Shown: one piece after another, positions 1 through 13,258 of the stretch
How the letters are laid out: each line of letters starts with the position of its first letter
Position numbering within the stretch: the stretch's first letter is position 1
Source: Pyrenopolyporus hunteri
Lineage: Eukaryota; Ascomycota; Sordariomycetes; Xylariales; Hypoxylaceae
Reading direction: 5' to 3'
Length of the DNA stretch: 64,000 nt
Assembly: GCA_902806595.1 (NCBI GenBank)
Contig: CADCXC010000010.1
Coordinates: 620,001 to 684,000 of the forward strand
Made by a program: the position numbers and the translations under genes
The notes under the pieces: model-generated
What the model saw: the letters and a program-made list of their open reading frames with translations, nothing else
Database searches by the model: none
What the model was told of the DNA's origin: nothing

Positions 1-75
1 CGATCTACCTTAGCCTGGCTCGAAGCTAACGAGTCCGAGGCGGCACAGGAGAAGCCGGGTAGGAAGCGCCAATGA
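1..75 (+). CDS. Possible C-terminal end of a gene running in from the left
   Basis: Frame 1 is open from the first base to a TGA at 73-75 and encodes 24 residues ending in a basic tail (PGRKRQ). The other two forward frames close within about 35 bases. The composition, charged and rich in E, A and K, looks like a normal protein C-terminus, but 24 codons can be open by chance and no family is recognisable. If real, it is the last exon of a gene whose body lies outside the window. Confidence 0.25.
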   Translation, partial: RSTLAWLEANESEAAQEKPGRKRQ

Positions 76-3000
76 GAGACACGGGCGCCAACGGGAGGAG
101 GATTCGAAAGGCTAGCTCGTTGGAATCCTACGGGGTCAGCTCATGACGTCGTGGCTTACCGGCTCGGGATCCAAGGCCAAACAAAACCCACCTCCGGGCC
201 CGCGAGCTAGAGCTAGGTATGGGTAACCTTGCTGCTACCCCGTTAGCTAGAACCATCTGCCGGTCTAATCAGGTCGCGTATATTGATGCCTACCACATAT
301 CCCGAAGCTATATATTATATATTATATATGGTTAGAGTGACGTTTAGGAAGTCCGTGTCACCGTATTCCTCTACTTCAGTGCTCTGCTTCTTTTCTAGGG
401 GTAGAAGGTCAGTGAGTAAGCTGTAAGTGAATCCAGGTCGTTGGTATGATTACTCATAGCCCCGGATTTTGGGACGTAATGTGTTTGTTTCCGGTGCACG
501 GGGTTGAGGAGCTACGCAGGTAAGAGGGTATACACAGTTCTAGGCCGGGATTAAAGTGATATTATGTATTAAGTACGCGCGTATAAGGTGGATAAGTACC
601 TAGGCAGATACTATCACTCAATTCAGGTCCCGCCTCCTACACGGAGCTCCGTTTGCTTGTTTGGATATACCTCTCTAGACGGACGATTATACCCGGCGAG
701 GTCTATCGAAATACGGTTATAGATCATAGCTATCAGACATACACTTCTATACACGGAAAATTTTCACTACAGAAGATAATAGACGTAGATAGGTAGGTAG
801 GTAAGGTAAGCAAGCGGGCAAGATCAATCTCAGAGCTGAACGGCCCCCACCCCTTAACTGAGGCAGACCGTCGTACTACATATGTAGGTACCGAGTCTAG
901 TCGCCGAGCTAGCAAGCAGCACGCCAATAACAGAGCACAATTGTAGAAGATATAGGCTAGTTGGCTAAGTACCTCATCAACAAGGAGTCACGCTTTCGCT
1001 CTGTCTCAGACATGCATGCCTACATGTAAGTACCTTCTAGCCATCGACATCTCTGCCACCGCCCAGCAGGCCAAGCTCGACGGACACCTGAGAGGCACTC
1101 ACCTACCTACATATATCTACATACACATACATACATGAGCTAATTTACCTCCCGCAGAGTGGATCGCGCACGTCGTACGACCTCGGAGCTGGACCTCGTG
1201 CCGTGTAGCGAGTGATACGGGCTGCATACCGAGTGGATATCCAGCTGGGAGGATACATGTAAGTACCTAAGGTAGGTAGGTATGTAGTGTTCTCGTAATT
1301 CTGGTGCGACGCCCAGGTAGGGCTGACTGCGCACCGCGCCGGGTCGATCAAGACCAGGCCGGACCAGGCCAGGTCGGGCGGCCGGATAAGCGTGGATATG
1401 CGGTCGATACGCAGACGCGATGAAACGCGATGGAACGGAATGGAGCGAGGCTGGGGTGAGGCGAGCTGTGGTAAAACAGGCGCGCTATGGCTCACACGTG
1501 TGTGTGTACATACGGCGAATAGGGGGGATGGGGGTGGCCATTGTGTCTAATTTCCATATGTATTAGATAGCTCGCTAATTACGCCCTTGGGACGCTGAAG
1601 CGTGCTTCTGGCGTATAGGTGGCTTGTCTCATGCACCAAATATGTCGACAGGATACGGATACAGCGTGTTGTACGGGTGGCTGGTCGTGGCTGACTTGTC
1701 CCCGTTCTTCTGCCTGCTTTCCTGCTCGCCGATCATCGGTCAACCGATACCATTCTCTTGTATTTATCTTCTTTCTTACGCAGCGGCGTAATGATATCGG
1801 GCGAGGTGAGAAATGTATATTTTTTCACTGAACCATAAGGCAGAAAGTGATACTCGGGGATAACCGACAAGTTGCTCTTATACCCAGCTACACTATTTAC
1901 TGCACAGAGGTGAAGGCGAGAATCAAGGATGAACCGTACAAGCCGATATAGTGTCTCGCCCGTAATCATCACCTGAGTCCTTCTAGATCATGCCAAGCCG
2001 GCGATCGAGTGCCGAGCTGAAGTTGGGGGCCTCGCGAGCTGAATCGTCGAGGCTACACTGCTGTAGACACTCCGCGGCGAGAAGAGGCTCCGCGTGTGTA
2101 CATCTACGTAACTGAGGCTGATTTCCGTCCTCGTGTGTAGCTAAATACCGAGGTGGATCAGCTATCTAACAACCAACATAATATAAGCCATGTCGGTGTA
2201 AGTGCATTATCCACTTCGCCTGCGGCCGAGTCTATACTTGCTTTCCCCCCCACCCCGGCTCCTGGAATACGGATATGGCAGGCATATTAAGCATCTTACG
2301 CACCGCATAGAGGCGTGGAGCGGGTCCTTACGCTACCGAGAGCCCATCGGAAAAGAATCTCGTGGCGTGAGAGGCGCCCGTATGGCGTTTCCGGCTAGTT
2401 CCTTAGTCCTGAATCCTCAACCTTAACAAATATGCACCTACAATCTAGGATAGGGGGAGGGAAGTAGGCAGAGAGTTGTGGAGCAGGACCTTAGGCCTCT
2501 GCCAAACACGGGTCTTAATGCATTTGCGCTACCGTCATTTCTACAACCTGTTTCTCCCGTATGGATGGCAGCTATGCCGGACGTCCGCGTCCGGAGGCTA
2601 TGTTGCCGGGACCCGACGTGTTTATACGGAGGGTAGGGCCAATAATCGGGATTTCAAGAATTCTCCCCTAAATGCATCTAGCTATGAGAGTTCGTACCTA
2701 TTAAATACCTACATAGAATACCTACCTTACTCAACCTCGAAATGTACCTAGGACCGTAGTCATTTCTGGGGACAGCGTCCATGTTGCTCCAGGAATTCGA
2801 GACGATCGACGAAGTCATCTATTCCACGGGCTCAGGTGTCGATTTGTGCCGTATTGAGACGCCTACTAATTCCTTATGCCGCTGCTCTCCCTTCAGGACG
2901 GTATAGATTCTGGGACAGTCCCACGCAACAGCTTATTTTTATTTATTTATTGACACGACTCATATCACCAGAAGCAATGCATAGTAAGTAGATATGTTAA

Positions 3001-3750
3001 GCTAATCACTAGCTCTCAAAATGCATAAGGGGCCAGGCTTCATGAATGTTTGCTCATATTTGGAGAGAAAACAATAATCTGCCAGTAACTTTGGTAGCAT
3101 GTCCATACCGAAATCCAGCTGCCAAAAAAGATCTGCCATCGAAGAAATCAAAGAGAAAAAGGCTCCGGCAGTTCCTCGAACGAAGTGCATAGGTATCTTC
3201 CAAGCTCCTCCTCTCCTGTTTCGCGCGAATGGGTATCTCCCACTCCTCGTCGTCTCATTACACTTCAACTCGGAAACCAGGAAATGATCGAAAGGGATTA
3301 ATTTGCTGTAAGGCTTAAATTTTTTTTCACGCTGACGCAAAAAGCAACCAAAGAAATTCTGGTCCATAGCCAAGCTATGCCTCCTACATCCAGAGTCACT
3401 ATCGCCTTGAAGCGGTTCTGATAAAACGGAACGTCCGCTGCTGTTTCTTTGGGAATTCCGACGCCGAGTGCTCGACGCCGGATATCAGGATTCAAATTAG
3501 TGAAAAACTAGACCTTCCCAGTCTGACTCTGGCCACGAAAGGAACATGGGATGGCATGTTCTATTGGTATCATCGAAATAAGAAAAGTGCTTGAAGCAAG
3601 GCATATTAAACGACACTTGGCGCCGATGCGCCATGTGCTACTAAAAGGAAGGGTTGTACCCGAAGCAACTCTGGGCAGAGAGGTACAGGCGAATTCGTAA
3701 TGTGGATATCCGTTTGCTTCGTAGCTAAGTCATCAACTAAAGCACCGCCC
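76..3750. other. Gene-poor intergenic region
   Basis: No supported gene in about 3.7 kb. The longest open stretches (for example 3002-3373 on the minus strand, 123 codons) have no recognisable motif, no plausible splice partners and overlap equally long frames on the other strand. The region holds many short TACCTA/TAGGTA tetra- and hexanucleotide runs, for example around 786-805, 1086-1135 and 1258-1285, and a TATATA run near 308-330. Confidence 0.5.
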
Positions 3751-6700
3751 CTAGCGGCGCCCAGGGGGAGGAGTTCCGGGTCCAGACGATGATGCGCCGT
3801 CCATGTTACCCGTCAGTTCAGCCACCCGAGCCTTGATACGGGCCACACGGGACTCGATAGCTGCTATATGTTAGTACGTATGATCTCATCGGTGGGAATG
3901 GGGTCCTTACTCTCTTCACCGCTAGTGTCGTCGTCACCGTCGGTAGTCTTGCTGTATGCGCCCCGGCTCTGCTCCTCGCTCTGTCGCGAGGCGCGTTCGG
4001 CGGCATTCTTTCTAATGGCGGCCCATCGATCCTGCATTGGAACGGTCGGCGATGGTGCGCCCATTTCCTCGTCCTCCTCAACAGGGGGGCGGCGGCTAGG
4101 ATGCCTGGCAATCGGTGGGGGGGCGGCGGAGTCTACGCTCTGATCTTCGTCGGGGACGAAGGCCGGTTGGTCCAAGAGCGGGCCCTGATCGAAACGGGAG
4201 AACTCATTGTGGGCCTCCGTGGCGTCTACGGTGTCGATGCGAGACAGATTGTCGTCGATGGACGCCTCGTATCCTTGTCCAGGACGTGCCGGGGTTACCG
4301 GGGTTTGTGTTGGCGTCCTGTCTTCAGATACCTCCGCTGGAGCCTCGGGACCCCCAGGAGTGGCTGGCTCCGGAGCCGTAGGCTGTGCCACTGTGGCCGG
4401 AGCTTGCGATGATTCTGCTGCCAGCATGCCATTTAAATCTACAGCCGCATTGTCGGGCACCTTGGATTGTCTGTTCTTATTTCTGCCAAACAACTTCCTA
4501 AAACCACTGGGTCCGGACTTCTTTTCATCCTTGTGAAGTCTCTTGTGCTTCTTGCCTTCGGGGCTAGTTGGCTCAGGGGAAATCATGTTCTCCCGAGCTG
4601 CTTCCATGCTCTTTTCGTCCCGTGGAGGGGGAGGCAGAGGGGAATCTCGGCCTGTGGTCTCCGATCGGTGAGCGGGGTGGATCTGTTGCGGGGAGGCGAG
4701 CTTCTTTTCCGGGACCGGCGCCGGCGTAGGGGCGGGTGTCGCCGGAGATTTTGACTTAGGCGCCGGTTGGGGTGGGGAGACGGCCGGCGATGGAGCGCGC
4801 TCCTGCGCCTCCGGCTTAGGGCTGCTACCGTTTGTCGCTTGCCCGTTCGTCCCCGGGTGGCTAGGCAACTGAAGCGAAGTTTGCGATATGCCGCGGCCAG
4901 CAAACGCGTTGCCGAGATAGGCCTCGCGAATGGTCTCTTTATCGTATTTGCTAGCCCACTTCATAGCCGGCGAAGCCGCATTCACAACACCCGGCTGGAG
5001 GGTGAGAATGCTGTTCGTCTTTTCCTTCAGCACCTCGGCGTCCGTACGCCCGCGTCGCTCCGCCTTGGGTCCTGCCTGCTGTTCCTGAAGCTGCTTAGCT
5101 TGTAGCTTTTGCGCGGCTGCTTGGATCTTGGCCTGCTGGTCAGGTCCAATGCTAGTCTTGCTCATACCAACGCCTGTGCCACCAGGATTTAAACGATCGC
5201 CCTTATCGCCGTTCGGTTTTGAGGCTGACTTGCTACGGGAAACGCCTCTGCCTCGCCTTGTCCAGCTGAAAAGACTCTTCTTCTCGGCTATATAAGCACC
5301 AGCATCGGGCTCCGGGGCGGCACCCTTCACCATCTCTTCCATCACGAGCCACCGGCCGTGGCGAATGACAGTTTCAATGATAGAACATCTCCCAAAGGCG
5401 GACTTGCGTTCTGCAGTCTCCTCGGGGGCCAAGCTGCTCATCCATACCCACCAGAACGCCTCGTCAAGGTCGAATCGAGTGATACTAGCCAATTCTCCCG
5501 GTTCTAAATGACGTTCGCTCTCTAGCCGTGGGCGGTGCGATTGAGAACTTCGCTGTCTGACGGTCGTTTCAATGGGCGGCAGGATCTTATCCGGCGGCAG
5601 CAACAGGTTCGAGGGGCTATTTGGGGCGTCATCGACGAAGCCGGACGATAAAAAGTCTGCCCAGGAAGGTGTAGTCGGTCTCCCGAGGTTGCCGCCCGAA
5701 GCTGGTGTAGTTCGTAGTCCGCGGGGATTTCGAGCTTTATTAAGCTTGAGCAAATCATCATCCTCTTCCTCTTCCTCCAGAGTATCGCCGAAACCGATAT
5801 CTTCGAATCGCGACCACGATGCGTCCCGTAGGCTAGTGGAATGCTTGGAGCTCGACACTTGAGACTGATTCGCAAGAGAGATCGCCTTAAGAACTCTACG
5901 GCATTCCTCAGTCAAGGCCGTCACGGGATCTTCGTACTCGGAGAATTCTCGGAGCGCTTGGTCCTCGTCGCGATAGTTGAAATGGTTCGCACGACGCAAG
6001 AGCGCAAACGGGGTAGGCGACACAGTGTCGACAATCATAACCACTCGGTACGTTGACGACATCATCAATGACGGCGTTTGCGGGGGATACTCGGTTTCCT
6101 GCAGCAACTTCTGCAGGGACATGGGAAGCATAGAGATACCCGCGCGAGCTTGCTGGGGCGATAAGGACCTTAGATAGGCGAAGAATAGGTGGCTTGTCGC
6201 ATCGGCGGCGCTAAGATTTTATTAGCAAAGTGGCCCGATAAAAAATTCAAGAGCGCGCAAACCTCAACCAAGATTTATATCCTCCGTCGAAGCCATTACC
6301 AGTGTCCTTATGCTCGAAGGCCCACCAAGCCGCCATACGGGACAACTTGCGGCCACCGAAACCATTCGACTTGCCATGTGCGGCGATGGCTGAGAGCAGA
6401 TCGAAGTAATCGAAGATGATATGGGATCGTGCCTGGTTCTCGACGCTCAGCGGAATGAAAGTCGAGAACGAATCTCGAGCCATATTGGAGTCTAAGCCGC
6501 GAATCTGTCTTAGCAACACATTTTCTGTTTATACCGGAGAAGTTGGCCATACCTTGCTCTCCAACCCTGAATAGCTCGTAGGCATCCCAGCCCACAATGC
6601 CGCCTTGTAGTCTGCTCCAGCACCATTTTAAGACGCCCGAGATGACCTAAGAGGATGTCAACAATGGTCTTTCAAACCGGCGCGATATAATCTCGTCAAG

Positions 6701-7115
6701 ACGTACCATAGGCTCGGTCATCCGGAGCTCCTGCACAAGGGCATCGCCATGCAGATTCTGATTTTCATCGAAGAAGTGGCGGATGAATGTGCGAACGGCG
6801 CTGGGATCGGAGGTGGGTCGAAATGGGAGAAGGAGAAAGGGAAGATCGAGAGCTATATGTTGTGAACAGATTAGCTTAGATTAGCTAAGTGAGAAGGTAT
6901 TTTCTGTTGTCCGTACCCCTAGCTTTAACCTCATCAGTGCAGCGTTTTATTAATTCCTGAACTTCCTCTGGGTCTACTGTCGTTCGCGTGTACGCGTCTT
7001 CCCAGCGCGGTTTGTTAGATGATTGGTTCGCCAAATCGTCGAGATTGGCATTCTTCTTAGACTTGAGTCTTGACGGGCCATCTTTACCCCTTATTCGAGA
7101 AAAGAGGCTCGGCAT
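3751..7115 (-). CDS. Msb1/Mug8-domain protein (cell polarity/morphogenesis)
   Basis: Six exons: 7115-6917, 6852-6707, 6646-6553, 6491-6263, 6210-3911 and 3863-3751, giving 1026 residues. The first ~400 residues match what I know of the fungal Msb1/Mug8 domain (RhoGAP-like fold): MPSLFSRIRGKDGP start, then LPFLLLPFRPTSDPSA, GWDAYELFRVGEQ, ARDSFSTFIPLSVEN, RKLSRMAAWWAFEHKDTG and SLQKLLQETEYPP. Yeast Msb1 helps link Cdc42/Rho signalling, cell-wall synthesis and bud growth, so a role at sites of polarised hyphal growth is inferred. The C-terminal ~600 residues are low-complexity, rich in P, S, E and K, with a basic patch GFRKLFGRNKNRQ, and end in a short helix (ESRVARIKARVAELTGNM). That last helix needs the 47-bp intron 3910-3864, whose branch site ACTAAC is visible. 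The start is the first ATG of the exon, with no in-frame ATG just upstream. Confidence 0.85.
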
Positions 7116-10100
7116 GGTGATTGGTAGACCTAGGGTCCTCGTCCAGACGCAAAAGAATAAGAAAAAAATAAAAAATCAAAAGAAGTCTCCGGGCAGGGCA
7201 ACACGCAAGTCAAAGTCGAGAATCCAAGGAAGGACAACCAAGTGGGTATCTTTGACCGTCCAAGTATATGGCAGCAGGGACTAACGTGTATGATGTTGGA
7301 AAAAAGACTTGTCCGTGTTGCGCCAGCTGGGTGGGGTTGGGTATCAAGTAATAATAATGTCGAATGGTATTGCCAACGGAGCTCGTCCTGCTCGAACCGG
7401 GTATGATTCGAGGTATCTTTTTTTTTCGAGTGGGAAATCCCAGCTCCAGCAGATGAATCAATAGGAGGGCGCCACACCTCGATAAGAAGAAAAGGGAGAA
7501 GAGGATAAAAGGAGAGAACGTAACGATCAAACGACTAGAATTGAAAACTTCACGGATAGGCGCAAAGCGGTAAAACGAAGAGGGTATCAAGCTGCACGCA
7601 CGGCAGAGTTCAGAAAAGTTCCAATCGCAAAGGGGAAGAAGAAAGAAGAAGAAGAAAAAATAATAATAATATTAAGGGGCGGTCCAAACTTCGATGAGGA
7701 TCCCACAATTGATGAACCAAGGAAATCGTTGCTCGCTACTCCCCCAATCTACTACCTGATAATACACGCGCACCTTCAAGCTTGCTGGATGTACCTTTTC
7801 GCGGCATTGGCGTATACACCTGCCTGGACTATCCTTGTAGGGCATAGTGGGCATTTAGGGAGATTATTTTAGTTCGTTTAGTGCTAGCCCGCCAGGTAGG
7901 CGCCGTTTAGATCGAGAGCTGTGATTGGGTGTTCAGGTGCTGGTCCGGGTTGCGTGGAGAAGGTGAAGCAGGGGGCGCGTTGGCCAACGTGGTCAGGGCG
8001 CCATTGGATTTCCGAGTTGAAAGAATTAGGTACCATGTTACTCACATACATACCATGTACCTTGATATATACCTTGATGCATGTACCTACTCGAAGACCC
8101 TCAAGGTACCAAGAAGTCACTCTCCCACACAGCCACGGTAAGGGAATACCTCGCAAGTTCTCGCGGTTCGTGTCATTATCCATTATCCAAGAACTCTAAT
8201 TTAATTACAGGGCGGGAAGTGGTGACCGAGCGACACCCGGTCAGACTATGGGAGATGCTTCCCCAAAGAAGTAATCGTCACTGGCGAGAACGTAGGAACC
8301 CGTTCTTAGGCCCCGTCTCTGCTATAGCTTCCCATGTGTACGTACCTAGCTTATATTAATACATGAGGTGGTACATCACATACATGTATGGACACCACAT
8401 ATATCTCACATCAAAATTTGATGCATCCCATCGGCATACATATACAGAATTTTATACATCCCTTGGTACATGTCTGCCCAGGTACCTATGTATGTAGGAG
8501 GTGGTACCTAAAGCAGGTATCCTTGTGGGTACGTTACCTGGCTTGCCCGCATCGCATCCAAGCCTCACGAGTCCCGCAAAACAACGTCCGTCATAACTGG
8601 CACCAAGTTCCACCTATCGTCTTTTTCGTCTGAAGTAGCCAACCTGCGAACTTCCATGTTTGCTTCCCACTGGCACTAAGATCCAAGAAGCCCCAGCTTT
8701 TCGACTACCTGGATTAGCTACCTAGATTAGCACTGCCTAGACCATCTACCTAGGGCTAAGTGAGTTACCAGGCTGTTGGTAAATTAGCTGCCAGCTCAAT
8801 CTCGAATCACGCAACATCTACTCGGATAGCTGATAATTCCGCTAATTCTATTTTCACGATAGCTTCACCCAGGAAACAACCATGGTCACGTTAGGCAGTT
8901 CTACTGATGATTATTCTGGTATAAGTAGGTGCATATGACAGCCAGCCCATGAAATGGAAAATACTACCCGAGCTGCTTTTGATCAGCACCACCAACTCGA
9001 CTCACCTGCTGCAGCTTAAAATTTGAGCAGACGGGGTTGAGCATCATCGGAACACCGTCGGCAGTTCTATCGATATCAGGTACCACTTCAAATGTTACCG
9101 TCTTCCGGATTCATCCAGTACATGTTACCTGACCCTCCCTCTTGGTCGTTTGAAGCTGTATTCAATCTGGATCTAGCCCTGCTTCTAGCCGTGCTCGCGC
9201 TGTGTAACGGCTCGTGTTGAAACGACATGAACGAGCACGAGTACCTAGGTATGTATGCTGAAGATTACCTATTATTATCTCCCAGCTACCCACTCAAGCC
9301 ATCGTCTTGGCTATCATTAATCACCGAAACAAATGATTTAGAACGAGTGCCAAGACAGTGTACGTTGCGCCCCTTTTCCCCTCGCATACCTAGATCGTTT
9401 TTTCTTTCCAAAAGGGAGCCAAGTTTGCATAAGCGCAACTCATCATTCGGAATCCAAAGCCAATTAATCACGAAAACCATTGGGCCCAGCTCGACCAGTC
9501 ACTTCTCATACGCTGGGATTTGGATGAGTTGGCAAATGTGGTTGAGGTCACCAGCAAAGGTGGAGGAGCCTGACTCGGAGAGTTGCCTGCGAGCCATTGG
9601 TGCAGAGCTGTGATACTATTGGAATCCCGGGCATGTAGACGTATCCAGCAACGGCCGCAAATTTTCGCATCCAATAGCGGCGCCTTGGGCTTCAAGGGAC
9701 TTCCTACATACGTACGAAGTATTGGTCGGATACTACCTTGGTACGCAACTGATATTGAGCTTTCCACCCGCTTGATTTTACCGTTCCTCCTCTACTAGAA
9801 GGAGGGACTACTTAATGCAAAAGAGCGGCGAAGACGCGAGTCACCGGTACTTCAAAGACCCAGATCTGCCTCAGCCTCCTGGATTCTAGAAAACGCCACT
9901 AACCAAGTTTGTACCTATCGACAATTTACTCCGGCTCCAACGTCGATAGTATGCAGGTGGTGCGCAGCTCTGTACATGAGCCCACCCTGCATATCGAATC
10001 CAGGGGAACGAGGGACCTGCATGATTAGTGCAGGATCTCGACAGCTTTCTCACATGTTGTCTGCTGTTCATCCATTAACGCTCTACAGCCACGATCACCC

Positions 10101-11065
10101 CAACACGGCATGCTTACATCACATAGTGTCGCTCGACAGACTCCATGTATTTTCAAGTACCTATATTTAAGAGTTATTGGACGGTAAACCATCAGTCATG
10201 ATTTGGAGAAAGGGGTTGCTTTCGCATTTTCCCACTAGAAAAAAAAGGGCTTATCGTTCCTAGGGATCAATGAGCGTAATAGTGATCCCGTTGCGCGATA
10301 CGACGACGGCATGTAACGGTCTACAGTGGGGTAAGTGGGCTTCTCAATTCCGGCTCCCGAGACAGTCCACCGGCTTTACCGTGCCTCAATCCAGTTAACG
10401 CCGACACATTACAATCGTGGAAGCCTTGCAAACCAACGTCGCTGCCGCTGAAATGTCAAGCATAACGACAGATTGCCAACGGCTTTAATCTCCGTCTAAG
10501 ATTCTATGCTAATTTCTTTTTACAGTCCTAGGGAAATTCGGGTTGAAAGGCGACCTCATTATTCCACCACGGTGTTAGATAAGCTCATTACGCATCCCCG
10601 GATTTGGCGATGCTCTATGATAATTTCCGTTGAAGCTGTCGAGGAACGCTTTAGTAGCTGCTATAGAATCTCACTAGGTAGCCAAGCTTACTTTCAAACC
10701 CGGGGAGCCCCTCGTACGGCCCCGAAGCAAGTAGGTAAGATGTAAACAGCGTAAGCCATAAAGACGTCAATGGCGGATGTGGTATATCAAAGACGTTTCT
10801 ACTGACACCGCAGATATAGAAGCTTATGCAAATTTAGATTCTAAAGCCACGCGATAACAAGTCAAAGCCCCTATTACTTTTACTCACTTATTCCGCTTCT
10901 TGTTGAAGGGTGTTGGACTGGTTCCGTATGATACAATCTCGATGCGCCGCGGGGACATGTCCATCCAATCCGTTGTATACCGCACGCAAAAACGCCGACT
11001 CATAGCAAGACAATAATAAAAGATATCCGAACGCCCCGTACCCTTGAAACCATCGAATGCAGAAC
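7116..11065. other. Gene-poor region: Msb1-gene leader, then unassigned DNA
   Basis: The first ~550 bases are the likely promoter and 5' leader of the Msb1-domain gene, with purine-rich runs at 7635-7670. From about 7.7 to 11.0 kb no gene is supported; small open frames overlap on both strands without motifs. TACCTA/GGTACC-type motifs recur (8031-8110, 8335-8400, 8478-8520, 9238-9250). Confidence 0.5.
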
Positions 11066-12322
11066 TCACTTCGCCTCGGCGTCGCTCACCATATCCTCCT
11101 TGTCCTCCTTGTCTTCCTTACTTTCTTCTTTTTCCTCCTTTTCCTCCTTTTCCTCGCCATCTTCCTTGCCATCCTCCTGCTCGACTTCATTCTCCTCTTT
11201 ACCCTCCTCGCCCTCCTTCTCTAGGATCTTACTCTCCTCCTCGCCCTCCTCGTCGACCTCCCCAGCAGCCACGACGGGCGGCGGGACCTCGGCCTTCTTG
11301 GCATTGGGGTCGAGGTTCCAGTCGATGACGCCGTCGGCGCCGTACCTGACGGCGAGCCACTCGTTCGCCTGCTTGAAGTGGCCGCAGTCGAAGAAGCCCC
11401 GGGCGGCGCTCAGCGGGCTCGGGTGCACGCTCCGCAGCACCAGGTGCCGCTGCGTGTCCACCTTGGCCACGCGCTGCGCCGCCGGCGTCCCCCACGCCAG
11501 GAACACGACCCCGCTCGTGCGCTTCTGCGCCACCAGGTCGATCACCTTCTGCGTGAAGCGCTCCCACCCCCGCTTCGCGTGCGAGTTGGCCTCGTGCGCG
11601 CGCACCGTCAGGCACGTGTTGAGCATGAGCACCCCGCGCTCCGCCCACGGCGTTAGTAAACCTCCACCGTTCGGCGGCGGCGAGAAGTCTGGGTAGTCCT
11701 TCTTTAGCGCGGTGTAGATGTTCCGCAGCGAAGGCGGAACCTTGGCTGGGGGCCGCACTGAGAAGGCCAGCCCGTGCGCTTGGTTGAAGTTGTGGTATGG
11801 GTCCTGTCCGAGGATTACGCACTTGACTTTGTTGAAGGGCGTGTGTCGGGACCTGTGGGTCGCTTATGTTAGCCTTAGAAGTTCTGGATATGGGGTTGGC
11901 GTGTTGGTGGATATGGGAGTGGAACAGGTCTCTGCACAGGCGGGGAAGGGAGGGTTGTAAAGATGAGGGGAAGCAATAGAAACATACCACGAGTAGACAT
12001 CTTCTCGCGGCGGAAATATCTTCTTGCCGGACTTGACCTCGCTCTCGAGGAACTTCTTGAGCTCGATGAACTCAGGCTTGACGATCTCATCCTTGAGGTG
12101 CACTAGCCAGCTGGGGTCGAGGGTCTGGATCTCGAGCTGTAGGTGGCGCTTCTGTTCGAGGGTCAGGCTCGCAACCCACTTTTCCTTATTGAACGAGCTC
12201 GTGCTCGCGGGTGAGTTCTTGGGGGCACCGAAGAAAGACCTTATGCTGGCGTTCGTCTTGGGCTTCTTGTTGCCGTCGCCGGACGCGAGCGGTCCTTCAT
12301 TCTTACGTTTCACGGAGGACAT
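11066..12322 (-). CDS. UNG1: Uracil-DNA glycosylase
   Basis: Two exons, 12322-11988 and 11852-11066 (intron 135 bp), 373 residues. Family 1 UDG: it removes uracil from DNA in base excision repair. The water-activating motif GQDPYH is at residues 127-132 (catalytic D129), followed by FNQAHGLAFSV. The leucine-loop motif HPSPLSA is at 255-261, and LMLNTCLTVR lies between them. The N-terminus carries basic KRK and KKPK patches and a PCNA-binding-like motif (NASIRSFF, residues 24-31, N in place of the usual Q), as expected for a nuclear form. An in-frame ATG at 12358 would add 12 residues rich in R and T, possibly an alternative mitochondrial start. Odd feature: the last ~62 residues are an almost pure E/K/D tail that is not part of the usual UDG fold. 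It lies 5' to 3' behind the carrier gene, both on the minus strand, 0.9 kb apart. Confidence 0.95.
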
Positions 12323-13258
12323 TGTGCGTGTGGTTATGGTGGGCGCTTGTAGCCGCAATGGTATTAAGAATGAGTGTAGTAGTAGTGGTAGTGGGGGTTG
12401 CGGTTGAGGGTGAGGCCGAACTCCTGTTAGTCGGCTAATACCCCGAGTTGGGAGGGATTGCGGATGACGTAGAGGCTGCAGCGTGAATGAATTTTGTTGT
12501 ATTCTCGTAAAATGGATGCAATGCCAATATTCTACACAATTAAAAAACAGAATCGCATAGAGATCTAATGTAACGAATTAGGCGCACTCGGAGGATTTAT
12601 ATCCAACGTAAGAACGAGGAGAGGAATGAACAATGGAATTGTAGAAGGGCTGACATCGAAAGGGTCCAAGGTCTATGGTAAGTTAAATGGGGATTGGCTC
12701 TCGACGCGTCTAAGACGCGAACCCCCTTTTACTGCTTAACGCGAAAAATTTAATACGCGTAAAGTGGCGTGTGCGATACCAGGTTTACTGCGTCAAAGCG
12801 GGAGGAAAAAAGTGATATATAACAAAATAAGCAGAGTCCTGAGCACACCGACGTAAATATTACCTGGTTCATATATGCTGATCGTCAGAATTACCATGGT
12901 ATATTAGATTATTTACATGGAGGCTTGTCAGAAGCCCTGCGTCGAGTTGTGAGGATCTATCGTCTCTTTTTCTCTCTTTTTTTCTTTTTTTCTTTTTCCC
13001 CATTAACGTCCGTGTCATAATGTACAGATATCATCGCTGCAAATGGCCGTCAAGCCATTTCGATCTATGGAGTATGTCGTTTCTTAAAGAAACCTGTCGC
13101 TGAAAGAAGTAAACCAAACGACCAGCCGACCGATCCCTTTTTTGGTTTTTGGTTCCGGTGCCCTTGGCCTCTAAATCAAGGTATCATGCCTCTCGAAACA
13201 ACGCCTGCTAATGCAAATCGGGGGAAAAAAAATGAGGAGAGAGGAGTGATATTACAGT
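12323..13258. other. Intergenic: UNG1 promoter and carrier-gene 3' region
   Basis: No gene. Because both neighbours are on the minus strand, this holds the 3' end of the carrier transcript (right) and the UNG1 promoter (left). A polypyrimidine run on the plus strand lies at 12963-13000. The copies of ACGCG near 12700-12760 resemble MCB-type cell-cycle boxes (ACGCGT), which would suit a DNA-repair gene, but this is only a by-eye match. Confidence 0.35.

Noticed and set aside
3002..3373. 123-codon minus-strand frame in the left gene-poor region
   Set aside because: No motif, overlapping frames of similar length on the other strand, no credible splice partners.
9227..9767. Overlapping 128- and 99-codon frames on opposite strands
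   Set aside because: Neither has recognisable motifs or a coherent gene model; both could be chance.
11229..11990. 253-codon minus-strand frame overlapping UNG1
   Set aside because: It is a shifted frame of the UNG1 exon, rich in R, G and A; the UNG1 frame carries the catalytic motifs.
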